From positions 124,001-188,000 of the forward strand of contig NZ_JASLGE010000027.1 in the NCBI RefSeq assembly GCF_030150285.1: a stretch of 64,000 bases of DNA, given 5' to 3'. The position numbers were made by a program, and so were the translations under genes. Below are positions 25,595-33,474 of this stretch, one piece after another. This DNA is from Pseudomonas sp. (GTDB lineage: Bacteria; Pseudomonadota; Gammaproteobacteria; Pseudomonadales; Pseudomonadaceae). Within the stretch, counting starts at the first letter, position 1. Each line of letters starts with the position of its first letter. The notes under the pieces were generated by a model. It ran no database searches. It saw only the letters and a list, made by a program, of their open reading frames with translations, and was not told the origin of the DNA.

Positions 25595-27224
25595 GGTGCA
25601 CCTCCTTGAGCGTGGTGTGGCCCGCCGCTGCGCTGGCCAGCGCAATGTCGCGGATAAACAGGTGCCCGGCCTGGCGAGCGAGCTCACGCAGGGCCGCTGC
25701 CGAGCTGCGTTGCAACAGCCCTTCCTTGATGCTGTCGGTCACCGTCAGCACTTCGGCAATGGCCAGCCGCCCGCGATACCCGGTGTGGCGGCAGGCCTCG
25801 CAGCCCGTGCCCACGCGGTAATGGCCTTGAGCGAGCGAGGCGGGTGACAGTTTGGCCAGGCGCACAATCTCGGGGTCGGGCTCGACCTCGCTGGCGCAAG
25901 CCTCACAGACCCGCCGCAGCAGGCGTTGGGCGACCACGCCATTGAGCGCTTCGACAAAACTGGCAGGCTCCACCTCCATGTAGATAAACCGCTCCAGCAC
26001 ACTGAACGCGCTGTTGGCGTGCACCGATGACATCACCAGGTGGCCGGTGAGGGCGGCCTGCACGGCAATGCCGGCGGTTTCGCCATCGCGAATCTCGCCC
26101 ACCAAAATGGTGTCCGGGTCGTGGCGCAACACTGAGCGCAAACCTCGGGCGAAGGTCAGGCCCTTTTTATCGTTGACGGGGATTTGCAGGATGCCCGGTA
26201 GTTCGTATTCCACCGGGTCTTCGATGGTGATGATTTTTTTCTCGCCGGTGTTGGTCTCCGACAGGGCCGCGTACAGGGTGGTGGACTTGCCGCTGCCGGT
26301 GGGGCCGGTGACCAGCAGCATGCCGTAGGGTTCGCTGGCCAGTACGCGAATGCGGGCGATGGTGTCGGGGTTGAGCCCCAGAGTGTCGAGGCGCAGCGAT
26401 TCGCCGCGTTGCGACTTATCGAGCACCCGCAGCACGGCGTCTTCACCGTGGATGCTGGGCATGATCGACACACGGAAATCCACGTCGCGCTGCTGGATTT
26501 TGGCTTTGAAGCGGCCGTCCTGGGGCACGCGGCGTTCACCGATGTCCAGCCCCGACAGCACCTTGAGCCGCGACAGTGCCTGCTCGGCCGTGTCCAGCCC
26601 GGCGGCCTGGCCCATTTGCTGCAGTACGCCGTCGATGCGGTATTTGATTACCAGCCCTTCCGGCGTGCTTTCGACATGAATGTCACTGGCGTGGCTTTGC
26701 AGGGCGTCGAACAGCATGGAGTTGACCAGCCGCACCACCGGGTTGTCATCGCGGGAAATACTGCTCAGGGAAATTTCCTGGGCACCCTCGGCCACCCGCG
26801 CGCCGTCATCGTCCATCTCAAAGGGTTCCAGCACCCGCTGGCTGACTTCGGCCTGCTTCAGCTGCTCTTGCACGGTACCGGGCAGGCTCATGGCCAGTGT
26901 CATGTGGTGCAGGGCGGGGTTGGACTGCACCCAGCGCCGGCTGATCATGGAGAACGGCTCGCCCAGCACCAGATAGACCTTGCCGGCGCACTCAACCGGC
27001 AACAGGTTGTGCTGCAACGACTGCGGCAGCGTCAGCACATCGAAACGCCAGTTGCGGGTCATGGCCTCGGCGGCCAGGTCCGTCAGGCCCACCAGGCGTG
27101 CCACCTCGGGCAAGTGTTCGGGGGTCGTGCCGAGCAGGGCCAGCAAGTAATCGGCTAACGGTACATTCTGTTGCCGGGCATCCTGTTGCCACTGCTCGGC
27201 CAGCGTGTTCGAGGCTGTGATCAT
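25575..27224 (-). CDS. gspE: GspE-type secretion ATPase
   Basis: The 549-residue product has an N1E-like front, then the AAA-type ATPase with Walker A (GPTGSGKST, about residue 315), Asp box (ITIEDPVEYEL), Walker B (ILVGEIRD) and the His box (GHLVMSSVHAN). A tetracysteine zinc motif follows (CEACASEV...CEACRHTGYRG). This is the assembly ATPase of T2SS and type IV pili. The ATG at 27224 lies five bases after the gspF stop, with GGGATAACGCG before it. Confidence 0.93.
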   Translation of the reverse strand: MITASNTLAEQWQQDARQQNVPLADYLLALLGTTPEHLPEVARLVGLTDLAAEAMTRNWRFDVLTLPQSLQHNLLPVECAGKVYLVLGEPFSMISRRWVQSNPALHHMTLAMSLPGTVQEQLKQAEVSQRVLEPFEMDDDGARVAEGAQEISLSSISRDDNPVVRLVNSMLFDALQSHASDIHVESTPEGLVIKYRIDGVLQQMGQAAGLDTAEQALSRLKVLSGLDIGERRVPQDGRFKAKIQQRDVDFRVSIMPSIHGEDAVLRVLDKSQRGESLRLDTLGLNPDTIARIRVLASEPYGMLLVTGPTGSGKSTTLYAALSETNTGEKKIITIEDPVEYELPGILQIPVNDKKGLTFARGLRSVLRHDPDTILVGEIRDGETAGIAVQAALTGHLVMSSVHANSAFSVLERFIYMEVEPASFVEALNGVVAQRLLRRVCEACASEVEPDPEIVRLAKLSPASLAQGHYRVGTGCEACRHTGYRGRLAIAEVLTVTDSIKEGLLQRSSAAALRELARQAGHLFIRDIALASAAAGHTTLKEVHRVISLY

Positions 27225-27228
27225 CGCG

Positions 27229-28413
27229 TTATCCCTGGATGGAGCCGGCCAATTCAAAAATGGGCATGTACAACAGAAACACGATCAACCCGATCAGCCC
27301 GCCCACCACCAGCATCAGCACCGGCTCAAACACCTTGCTGAAGAATTCGATGGCCCGCTCCAGCGCCTCGTCGTGAAATTGCGCGATGCGCTCGCACATG
27401 GCGGCCAGCTCACCGCTTTGCTCACCGACGCGTAACAGGCGCTCGGCCACCGGCGTGGTCAAGTGGTGGCGGGCCAGAGTGGTGGACAAAGGCTGGCCGG
27501 ATTTGATGTCGGTCATGGCACGTTTCAGGTCGCCCTGGCGCTCGGCCGGTAGCAGTGCCCCCGACATCTCCACCGCCAACACCACCGGCATACCGCCCAT
27601 CAGCAGCATGCCCGCCGTGCGGTAAAACCGCGCCAGCACAAACAGCGAGCGCTGTGCGCCCAGGCTGGGGATTTTCCAGAACATCGCCATCAAGCGTTGT
27701 TTGAAGGCCGCCGTGCGCATCAACACAATCAGGCCCGCGATGCCGCCCACGGTGCCTAGGATCAGCGCCGTGCCGTGCTGCTCCACGTGTGCCCCCCACC
27801 ACACCATAAAGCGCGCGGTGGCGGGCAGGTCGGCCACGGCATTGAACACAGAGGCAAACCGCGGGATCACAAAAAACAGCAGAAACAGCAGGATTACGCC
27901 GCCGACACTGAGCACCACCATCGGGTACATCAAGGCGCTGCTCACGCGTTTTTTGACGGTTTCCAGATGCGCTTCGAAGTGGTGGTAACGGCGCAGCGCC
28001 ACCGACAATTGCCCGCTGTGTTCGGATGACGCCACCGTGGCCACCAGCAACGAGGGGAAAATCTGTGGGCGGGTTTCCATTGCCTTGGAAAACGAACTGC
28101 CTTCGTACATGCTGTTGAGCAGCTCGCTCAGCACTTGCCGGTTGATGCCGGGCTGAGCCTTGTCGCGCAGGGTTTCCACGGCCTCGACCAGCACCAGGCC
28201 CGCGTCCAGCAGCACCACCAGTTCCTGAATAAACAGCCCCAGGGCGAAGGTGCCGGTGCGTTTGCCGAGTTTGATCTGCGGGCGTTTTTGCAGCGACACA
28301 ATATGGGTGCCGGGCGTCTCTAACTGCTGGCGCGCCTGAGCGAGGGTGGGGGCTTGGATCCGTACCGTGTGCAAGTGGCCCTGGCGCACGATGCGTGCAT
28401 CGAACTCATTCAT
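27229..28413 (-). CDS. gspF: GspF-type inner-membrane platform protein
   Basis: The 394-residue product has the duplicated GspF domain (FIQELVVLLDAGLVLVEAVE near residue 65; FYRTAGMLLMGGMPVVLAVE near 270) and three membrane segments including the C-terminal one (VFEPVLMLVVGGLIGLIVFL). It anchors the ATPase and guides pseudopilus assembly. It overlaps the lytic transglycosylase gene upstream by four bases, so that gene is a true operon member. Confidence 0.92.
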   Translation of the reverse strand: MNEFDARIVRQGHLHTVRIQAPTLAQARQQLETPGTHIVSLQKRPQIKLGKRTGTFALGLFIQELVVLLDAGLVLVEAVETLRDKAQPGINRQVLSELLNSMYEGSSFSKAMETRPQIFPSLLVATVASSEHSGQLSVALRRYHHFEAHLETVKKRVSSALMYPMVVLSVGGVILLFLLFFVIPRFASVFNAVADLPATARFMVWWGAHVEQHGTALILGTVGGIAGLIVLMRTAAFKQRLMAMFWKIPSLGAQRSLFVLARFYRTAGMLLMGGMPVVLAVEMSGALLPAERQGDLKRAMTDIKSGQPLSTTLARHHLTTPVAERLLRVGEQSGELAAMCERIAQFHDEALERAIEFFSKVFEPVLMLVVGGLIGLIVFLLYMPIFELAGSIQG

Positions 28414-28898
28414 TGGGGGGCACCTGCGCGAGGTTCGCGTTGTTGCTGGCGCAGCAGCACCAGCTCGCCGTAATACGCCCAGACCCGCTGTGCATAACGT
28501 GAGCGCAAGGCTTCGCGCGAAGGCTTGGAGCCCGCATTGTAGGCACCCACCGCTTCCCAGCCGTAACCCATGTGCTGAATGAATTCGGCCAGAATCCAGG
28601 CCCCGGTCATCACGCTGGTGCAGGGTTCGTCCTGCAGTTTTTGAGCGTTGATGCCAAACGCCTCCAGCCGCTTCAAGTGGCGGCTATTGACCTGCATCAG
28701 GCCGATGTCATACGTACCGTCTCTGTTCACATTGCGTGCGGCCGGGTCCAGTCGCGACTCAACCTTGGCAATGGCGTACAGCAGCAGCGGGTCGATGTGA
28801 TACCGCGTGCCGGCGGCTTGCCAGCAGGTCGCCCCCGCCGGGTTCGCCCAGTGCGCTGTGTACAGAAAGAGCGCGATCATCATCAGGCGTTTCATCAT
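28410..28898 (-). CDS. Lytic transglycosylase (SLT family) inside the secretion operon
   Basis: The product of about 162 residues has a signal peptide (MKRLMMIALFLYTAHWANPAGA) and a Slt/IagB-like domain with the catalytic glutamate in YAIAKVESRLDP, then IGLMQVNSRHL and YGWEAVGAYNAGSKPS. Such small enzymes cut peptidoglycan to let secretion machines or pili pass. It is translationally coupled to gspF (ATGA overlap). Start choice among GTG 28901, ATG 28898 and ATG 28895 rests on an AAGG ribosome site. Confidence 0.88.
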   Translation of the reverse strand: MMKRLMMIALFLYTAHWANPAGATCWQAAGTRYHIDPLLLYAIAKVESRLDPAARNVNRDGTYDIGLMQVNSRHLKRLEAFGINAQKLQDEPCTSVMTGAWILAEFIQHMGYGWEAVGAYNAGSKPSREALRSRYAQRVWAYYGELVLLRQQQREPRAGAPQ

Positions 28899-28930
28899 CA
28901 CGCATTGCCTTATTGGGGGTGCATACCGCC

Positions 28931-29362
28931 TCAGAAGCCGTACACCACATCGGCGGCCGTACCTTCGCCACCGGCCTTGCCGTCGCGGCCCAACGAAATG
29001 ATCTCCACTTCGTGGCTCGCGCCGGGTTGTTTGTACACATAGGGGTTATTCCACGGGTCCGGTGGCGCAGGTTTGGCCAGGTAAGGGCCATGCCACATCG
29101 ACTCGTTGGCGGGGCGTTGGATCAAGGCCGCAAAGCCCTGTTCCTCGGAAGGGTAGTGGCCGTTGTCCAGGCGGTATTGGCCCAGCGCATCGGAGAGTGA
29201 TTTCATCTGGCCCTTGGCGGTCTGGACTTTGGCCAGCTCCAGACGGTCGAACATTTTTGGCCCGACATAGCCTGCCAACAACGCAATGATCAGCAGCACT
29301 ACCAGCAATTCAAGCAACGTAAAACCAGCGCTTGTGCGGCGTAACGCGTAGGGATAGTTCAT
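28931..29362 (-). CDS. gspG: GspG, major pseudopilin
   Basis: The 143-residue prepilin has a 13-residue leader ending SAG, then FTLLELLVVLLIIALLAGYVG with Glu5, and the GspG body (DALGQYRLDNGHYPSEEQGF, WHGPYLAK, DPWNNPYVY, IISLGRDGKAGGEG) with the calcium-site region. It should be cut by the PilD prepilin peptidase, which is not in this window. The ATG at 29362 gives the correct leader length. Confidence 0.93.
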   Translation of the reverse strand: MNYPYALRRTSAGFTLLELLVVLLIIALLAGYVGPKMFDRLELAKVQTAKGQMKSLSDALGQYRLDNGHYPSEEQGFAALIQRPANESMWHGPYLAKPAPPDPWNNPYVYKQPGASHEVEIISLGRDGKAGGEGTAADVVYGF

Positions 29363-29405
29363 GGGCAACACCCGGTAGTTCAACGACTGTGTGCAGCGCC
29401 TCAAG

Positions 29406-29450
29406 GCCGCTGATAGCGCGCGAGCACGGTGGCAGCGCACTATCAACGGC
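29406..29450 (-). terminator. Hairpin between LPMO and gspG genes
   Basis: An imperfect inverted repeat (TGATAGCGCG and its partner GCGCACTATCA, with outer GCCG/CGGC pairs) stands 20 bp after the LPMO stop. It lacks a T run. It may protect the LPMO message or set different levels for cargo and machine genes. Confidence 0.45.
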
Positions 29451-29469
29451 ACGGTTGGGCGTGATGGGA

Positions 29470-31008
29470 CTAGTTGGCTTTTATCCAGGCTTGATCCCAG
29501 TGCGTGGCCACGCCGGGTTCATACCCTGCTTCCTTACACCACGCGGTGAACGGCCAAGGTTTGCACTCAAAGTTAGCGCCTTTGTTGCTGACCTTATCGC
29601 CCGCTTTGTAATCCGTGCCTGCCTTGTACGCCGGGTAGCTATCACCACCGCCAGAGCCGAAGTCGACGTTAAGGGTCACTTGCGTGCCATTACCCTTTTT
29701 GTTCGCGTCCACAACACCGAGGTTCACGACATAGGGGTAGCCTTTGTCTTCGGTCGGAGCCGTGTAGGTGACGCTTGGGGTGGTGACGATTTCACCTTTG
29801 CCACCGCTTGTGGTGAAGTTGTTGAACCACTGATAGGTCAGTGGTGCCTTGCCCGTCGACCCGGTGGAAGTGAGGGTGAATTTCTCACCGGCCTTGACGG
29901 AGGTAGAGCCTGCGATTACGGCTTTGACCGGCTGGCCTGGGTCAGGGTTGCCACCGCTGGAGATCGACATGGCGGTGGAGTCTTTTTCGTTGGCCAGGTA
30001 AATCAGGTTGTCGTGGATTTTGCCAGCATCGAACGCAATGCTATCTCCGGAGCGCACGCCCACCTTGATGATATTGGCGCTGGAAGCGAGCTGATCCGCC
30101 AATTGCTTGCCCCATACCGAGGGTGCGACGTTACTGGCTGTAATTGGAACTTTAATGTCCACGACTTCGTTGGCCGAAGGGGCATGGCCCAGTACACGGA
30201 AACGCACGGTGTCGCCGTCCTTGGGTGTGATGTCAGCAGGCACAAAGGTGCCTTTGTCGAACCATGGGAACGGGTTGGTCTGGCCTTCAATGTTGATGTC
30301 GCTGCAGTTGTAGAAGCCTTCACCAGCCGGGTCTATACGTTGCCAATGGGTGTACAGCACCGCATTGCCTGTTTGGCCGTTGGGTACCGGAACGTCGAAT
30401 TGGAAAAACCCCGAAGCGCCCGGAATGGTGGAAGGGGAGCTCCAGTCGGTTCGCGCGACGTTGAATTCCTCTTCATGAATCAACGTCAGATCGCTCCATT
30501 TCAGCGACTCGGCATTGGTGTACCCAGGCTTGGTGATGTACACCTTGACGAAACTGGGCACGTGAGGGGCCGTACCAATAAGGCGCATGGCGATTTTGCC
30601 GTTTTTAGGCACCACGGATGTTTTGTACCAAGACTGGCTGGCAACATCGAGGCCCGCCTTTTTCGGGTCACCTGCGGAGCACAAGCTACCATCGGGCACT
30701 GCGGCCTGAACTTGGTCCTGGTCGTTATAACCGGGTGCCGCGATCAACTTGGCCACTTCGTTCCACTGGTCCATTTGGTAGGCACGCTCGGCCGGCGTAT
30801 TAAACTTCAGCGCCGCCGCTCGACAACCAGCATCGGCAATGCCCGAGCCATCTTCTGCGCTCCAGTATCCCCCCACCACTTTGCACTTCACTTGCCGTGC
30901 AATGGGTATATCCACCGCGCCATGGGACCATGCAAACGTGGGTGCCAAAAACATGGCTGCCAAGGCACACCCGATAAGCGGCCGCGCGTTAACCTGTAAT
31001 GTCTTCAT
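29470..31008 (-). CDS. AA10 lytic polysaccharide monooxygenase with chitin-binding module (GbpA/CbpD-like)
   Basis: The 512-residue product has a signal peptide cut before His29 (FAWS|HGAVDIP), so the mature protein begins with the copper-binding histidine. The second histidine of the brace is at about 149 (TAPHVPSF), and FYNCSD carries the axial phenylalanine. A middle domain and an Ig/PKD-like domain (about 350-450) follow, then a C-terminal CBM5/12 module (residues 455-512, YKAGTDYKAGDKV, CKPWPFTAWCKE). It oxidises chitin chains outside the cell. It lies inside the T2SS operon and is its likely cargo, comparable to Txc and CbpE of P. aeruginosa PA7. Confidence 0.9.
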   Translation of the reverse strand: MKTLQVNARPLIGCALAAMFLAPTFAWSHGAVDIPIARQVKCKVVGGYWSAEDGSGIADAGCRAAALKFNTPAERAYQMDQWNEVAKLIAAPGYNDQDQVQAAVPDGSLCSAGDPKKAGLDVASQSWYKTSVVPKNGKIAMRLIGTAPHVPSFVKVYITKPGYTNAESLKWSDLTLIHEEEFNVARTDWSSPSTIPGASGFFQFDVPVPNGQTGNAVLYTHWQRIDPAGEGFYNCSDINIEGQTNPFPWFDKGTFVPADITPKDGDTVRFRVLGHAPSANEVVDIKVPITASNVAPSVWGKQLADQLASSANIIKVGVRSGDSIAFDAGKIHDNLIYLANEKDSTAMSISSGGNPDPGQPVKAVIAGSTSVKAGEKFTLTSTGSTGKAPLTYQWFNNFTTSGGKGEIVTTPSVTYTAPTEDKGYPYVVNLGVVDANKKGNGTQVTLNVDFGSGGGDSYPAYKAGTDYKAGDKVSNKGANFECKPWPFTAWCKEAGYEPGVATHWDQAWIKAN

Positions 31009-31120
31009 TGTTTAGTCCGTTTCAAGTTGGATAAAACATTTCAGATCGCGAAATACGATCGAAATACTAACCGCTCACGTAGTCCTTGAACTTAATCACC
31101 TGTGTTTGATGTGTTGCACT

Positions 31121-31606
31121 TTAGAGAGGGCTACTCTGCCCGGGCGAGTACAGAAAAAGCCACCCTTGATAACTGCTTTGCCCGATAAACGTTTCATTGT
31201 ATTTTCGAAAGTTCCCCTGTTTTAACGGTTGGCCTTTGGCTTGGCTGAAAACACCCATAATGGTTTCACCGGGCCCTTCAATAACACCCCATTCCCGTGT
31301 GGGGTCCATTGGGTCTTTATATAATCGCCTTAAATACCGTTTCGTCACCGGCTGGCGTTTATCCAATAACAGCTCTTCCAATGTTTTTGGATAAGTATTT
31401 TGCACGTCGTAATACAGGCCAATCGCACGACGTATTTCATTACCCTGGGCCAACAGTTGTGCTTCACGCTCGCGGCGCATCACACTGGACCACACCAGCC
31501 CGGTTTCCATCAGCACAATGGCCACAATCGCCACTGAGACCAGCATGCCCATAAAGATCGAGCCTTGCTGGCGCGCCTTGCCGGACCCAGGCGGCCTACC
31601 ACGCAC
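31121..31606 (-). CDS. Atypical minor pseudopilin lacking Glu5
   Basis: The product of about 161 residues (GTG start at 31606) has a basic leader ending ARQQG, then SIFMGMLVSVAIVAIVLMETG. The fifth residue of the mature protein is glycine, not glutamate, as in GspK-type tip pseudopilins. The body has the pseudopilin look (GNEIRRAIGLYYDVQNTYPK, LYKDPMDPTREWGVI). An ATG at 31654 would give a longer leader; the GTG fits the usual leader length. It overlaps the previous pseudopilin gene by 11 bases. Confidence 0.75.
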   Translation of the reverse strand: MRGRPPGSGKARQQGSIFMGMLVSVAIVAIVLMETGLVWSSVMRREREAQLLAQGNEIRRAIGLYYDVQNTYPKTLEELLLDKRQPVTKRYLRRLYKDPMDPTREWGVIEGPGETIMGVFSQAKGQPLKQGNFRKYNETFIGQSSYQGWLFLYSPGQSSPL

Positions 31607-31988
31607 TGTAATCCGTTCCGTCGGCCGCCTTGCCGGCTGCACCACTGCTGACATCGCCAATCCCGTCGTCTTCGTCGCTGTGAAACTTCCAGGTGTCGCG
31701 CTTACCGGTAATCGGGTCCATGGGCACGTCGCGCAAATACCGGCCCGACACCAACTCATCGAGCGAGGCAGGGTTGGCACCCTTGTCTTCGCGGTAGTGG
31801 TCCAGTGCCTGGCGAATAGACACCAGGTTGTGGCGCAAGACGGTTTCTTGCGCCTTGCTGTGCTGGCGAAAGTACTGCGGCACCACCAACGTCATGAGCG
31901 TGGCAATAATCGCCATGACGACCAGCAATTCAATCAAGGTAAACCCCCGCGCCGCCGCGGCTTTACCACTGGTTGTAAGCCGTTCCAT
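31596..31988 (-). CDS. Type II pseudopilin
   Basis: The 130-residue prepilin has a leader of 15 residues (ending AAARG), then FTLIELLVVMAIIATLMTLV with Glu5. A GspG-like body follows (VSIRQALDHYREDKGANPAS, RDVPMDPITGKRDTWKFH). It overlaps the first pseudopilin gene by 26 bases, with AGAAGG before its ATG, so its translation is coupled to it. Confidence 0.87.
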   Translation of the reverse strand: MERLTTSGKAAAARGFTLIELLVVMAIIATLMTLVVPQYFRQHSKAQETVLRHNLVSIRQALDHYREDKGANPASLDELVSGRYLRDVPMDPITGKRDTWKFHSDEDDGIGDVSSGAAGKAADGTDYSAW

Positions 31989-32454
31989 TTAAACCTTCTT
32001 GCGTGCTGCGTGATGACACATCAAAGACGTCCTCGCCTTCAGACGGGTTGTCGGCCGTGCTGCTGTAACTGCGAAGTTGCCAGGTATGCGCGGCCGATTG
32101 ATCGGCGCAGTCGCACATCGGGTCACGCGGAATACGGCGCATAAAAAAAAGACGTTTACCCTTAAGGTCAGTTTTATCAACGGCTCCGTCGACCAGTGCC
32201 TCCAATGACGGTGGATACCCGCTACCGGTCAGGCTTTTTTCTATCTTTCCGTCATCCGAAGCCTGCTTGTAAGTGTCAATGGCAAAGCGTATATCGCGTA
32301 ATGAGCGCTGCAGTTCCACTTCCTTTTCGCGTTTACCCATCAATACAGTGAGGGGGTAGGCCACCGTTGCCAAAGTTGCCAATAAGGCTAGCGCCAATAA
32401 CAGTTCAATCAGCGTAAAGCCAGGTGCGGCATAACGATTGAACGGTTCACGCAT
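31963..32454 (-). CDS. Type II pseudopilin, first gene of the secretion operon
   Basis: The 163-residue prepilin has a 12-residue leader (ending AAPG), then FTLIELLLALALLATLATVA with Glu5. The body contains IRFAIDTYKQASDDGKIEKS and FFMRRIPRDPMCDCADQ, with two close cysteines. It resembles the next protein in layout (both end in a short aromatic YNQW or YSAW tail), so the two may be old duplicates. GAGAGCACCC precedes the ATG. The operon promoter should lie in the AT-rich stretch just upstream (32460-32700). Confidence 0.87.
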   Translation of the reverse strand: MREPFNRYAAPGFTLIELLLALALLATLATVAYPLTVLMGKREKEVELQRSLRDIRFAIDTYKQASDDGKIEKSLTGSGYPPSLEALVDGAVDKTDLKGKRLFFMRRIPRDPMCDCADQSAAHTWQLRSYSSTADNPSEGEDVFDVSSRSTQEGLNGTAYNQW

Positions 32455-32800
32455 TACAGGGTGCTCTCAGTGTTGTAAACGGTCGCAGTCAAGTTGCCCT
32501 TTACTAGAATATAGAGCGTTTTCGGCGTCTGTGAATAACCACGGTGTTTATTTTAAAATGCACGGCAGTGGCATGAAACTGCACTCAGTCATTTGAAGTT
32601 GCGCAGTCCGTTGATTAAATTCGCGCGAATATAAATGTTCTTTTTTGAATAAGTTTAATAGGGGCTCATCCGGTTTTTTGGTTTTAGAAGTGTTTAGGGT
32701 CATTCCAAAATGATTTAAGCCAGCAGCGGAACCTTGGCGCGTGTGTTCAATCTCACGCGCCAGCGTCAACAGACCTGAAGGATGGGTTGTTAACAGTTAC
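32455..32800. other. AT-rich region upstream of the secretion operon
   Basis: This stretch is clearly AT-richer than its surroundings. A minus-strand frame of 73 codons (32548-32769, TTG start) is open but without family resemblance, so I do not call it. TGTGAATAA at 32530 is one base off a DnaA box. The promoter of the secretion operon is expected here. Confidence 0.4.
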
Positions 32801-32897
32801 CCCCAATCGCTGTGTGTGCAGCTGTGGATAAGCTGTCGACCACCCGCTACAGGGCACGTTCTACGTGGCTTTGAGTGATGCGATCAAAAAACGATCA
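32801..32897 (+). repeat. DnaA-box repeat, unit 1
   Basis: CCCCAAT (T at 32807), TGTGGATAA at 32823-32831 (reverse complement of the consensus DnaA box TTATCCACA), and GATCAAAAAACGATCA at 32882-32897. The distance from box start to the last A is 74 bp. Confidence 0.8.
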
Positions 32898-32950
32898 GTC
32901 TTGTTGGGCCCCTGTCTGGAAACGTCTGAGGGGGCTCGGGTGTTTATTAC

Positions 32951-33047
32951 CCACAATGGCTGTGAGTGAAGGTGTGGATAAGATGTTCGCGATTGCCTGT
33001 AGAGCCCATCGTCAAAGGCGTGTAGAGAACCGATCATAAAACGATCA
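32951..33047 (+). repeat. DnaA-box repeat, unit 2
   Basis: CCACAAT (T at 32957), TGTGGATAA at 32973-32981, GATCATAAAACGATCA at 33032-33047. The internal distances (16 and 74 bp) equal those of unit 1. Confidence 0.8.
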
Positions 33048-33132
33048 ATTCATCTGAATACCTGCCAAGAGCAGCGCCAAAGCCTTGTGGTATTTGGCTT
33101 TTGCCGTTTTTCCACAGGCGTGTAAACGTTTC

Positions 33133-33229
33133 GCACAATTGCTGTTGGTGGTTATGTGGATAAGGTGTTCGTGATCGTCTGCAGGCCACGGTTTATATAG
33201 CTTGCAAGGGTTTGTACAAATAATGATCA
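33133..33229 (+). repeat. DnaA-box repeat, unit 3
   Basis: GCACAAT (T at 33139), TGTGGATAA at 33155-33163, and a decayed AT-rich end ACAAATAATGATCA closing at 33229. The distances are again 16 and 74 bp. A one-mismatch box, TTTTCCACA (33108-33116), lies just before it on the other strand. Confidence 0.8.
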
Positions 33230-33261
33230 GGTGAGGTCAGCAGGAGCAATCGCACAGTTCC

Positions 33262-33358
33262 CCACAATTACTGTGTGTGTGCCTGTGGACAAGTTGTTCG
33301 TGAAGGTCTGAGGGGCTTTAAGCACGGGGGGTGTAGCGCTGTGGTCAAAAAATGATCA
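33262..33358 (+). repeat. DnaA-box repeat, unit 4
   Basis: CCACAAT (T at 33268), TGTGGACAA at 33284-33292 (one base off), GGTCAAAAAATGATCA closing at 33358. The distances are again 16 and 74 bp. TCATCCACA (33367-33375), one mismatch, follows. Confidence 0.78.
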
Positions 33359-33440
33359 AGGGTGTTTCATCCACAGGCCAACGGCTGCTCGCTACATGTC
33401 GGCGCATCACAGCCAAACGTGGGCAGCATAAGCACCCACA

Positions 33441-33465
33441 CCCCCTCTCTCATTGAGAGAGGGGG
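33441..33465 (-). terminator. Hairpin after gbcA
   Basis: CCCCCTCTCT and AGAGAGGGGG form a perfect ten-base-pair stem with a five-base loop, 10 bp beyond the gbcA stop. No T run follows on the minus strand, so termination may be only partial. Confidence 0.6.
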
Positions 33466-33474
33466 CCTCTGGCG

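Noticed and set aside
29332..30999. Long open frame on the plus strand opposite the LPMO gene
   Set aside because: It mirrors the GC-rich third-position pattern of the LPMO gene, resembles no protein family, and the minus-strand protein has clear domains.
32548..32769. 73-codon frame with TTG start upstream of the secretion operon
   Set aside because: There is no convincing ribosome site or family likeness, and it lies in an AT-rich promoter-like region. It may be a relic of a gene, but I cannot support it.
32801..33375. The DnaA-box array as a plasmid or phage origin relic
   Set aside because: No replication initiator, partition or integrase gene is near. Perfect TTATCCACA also occurs within etfA (about 19818) and etfB (about 20912), so single boxes mean little. 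It is the spaced array that is notable.
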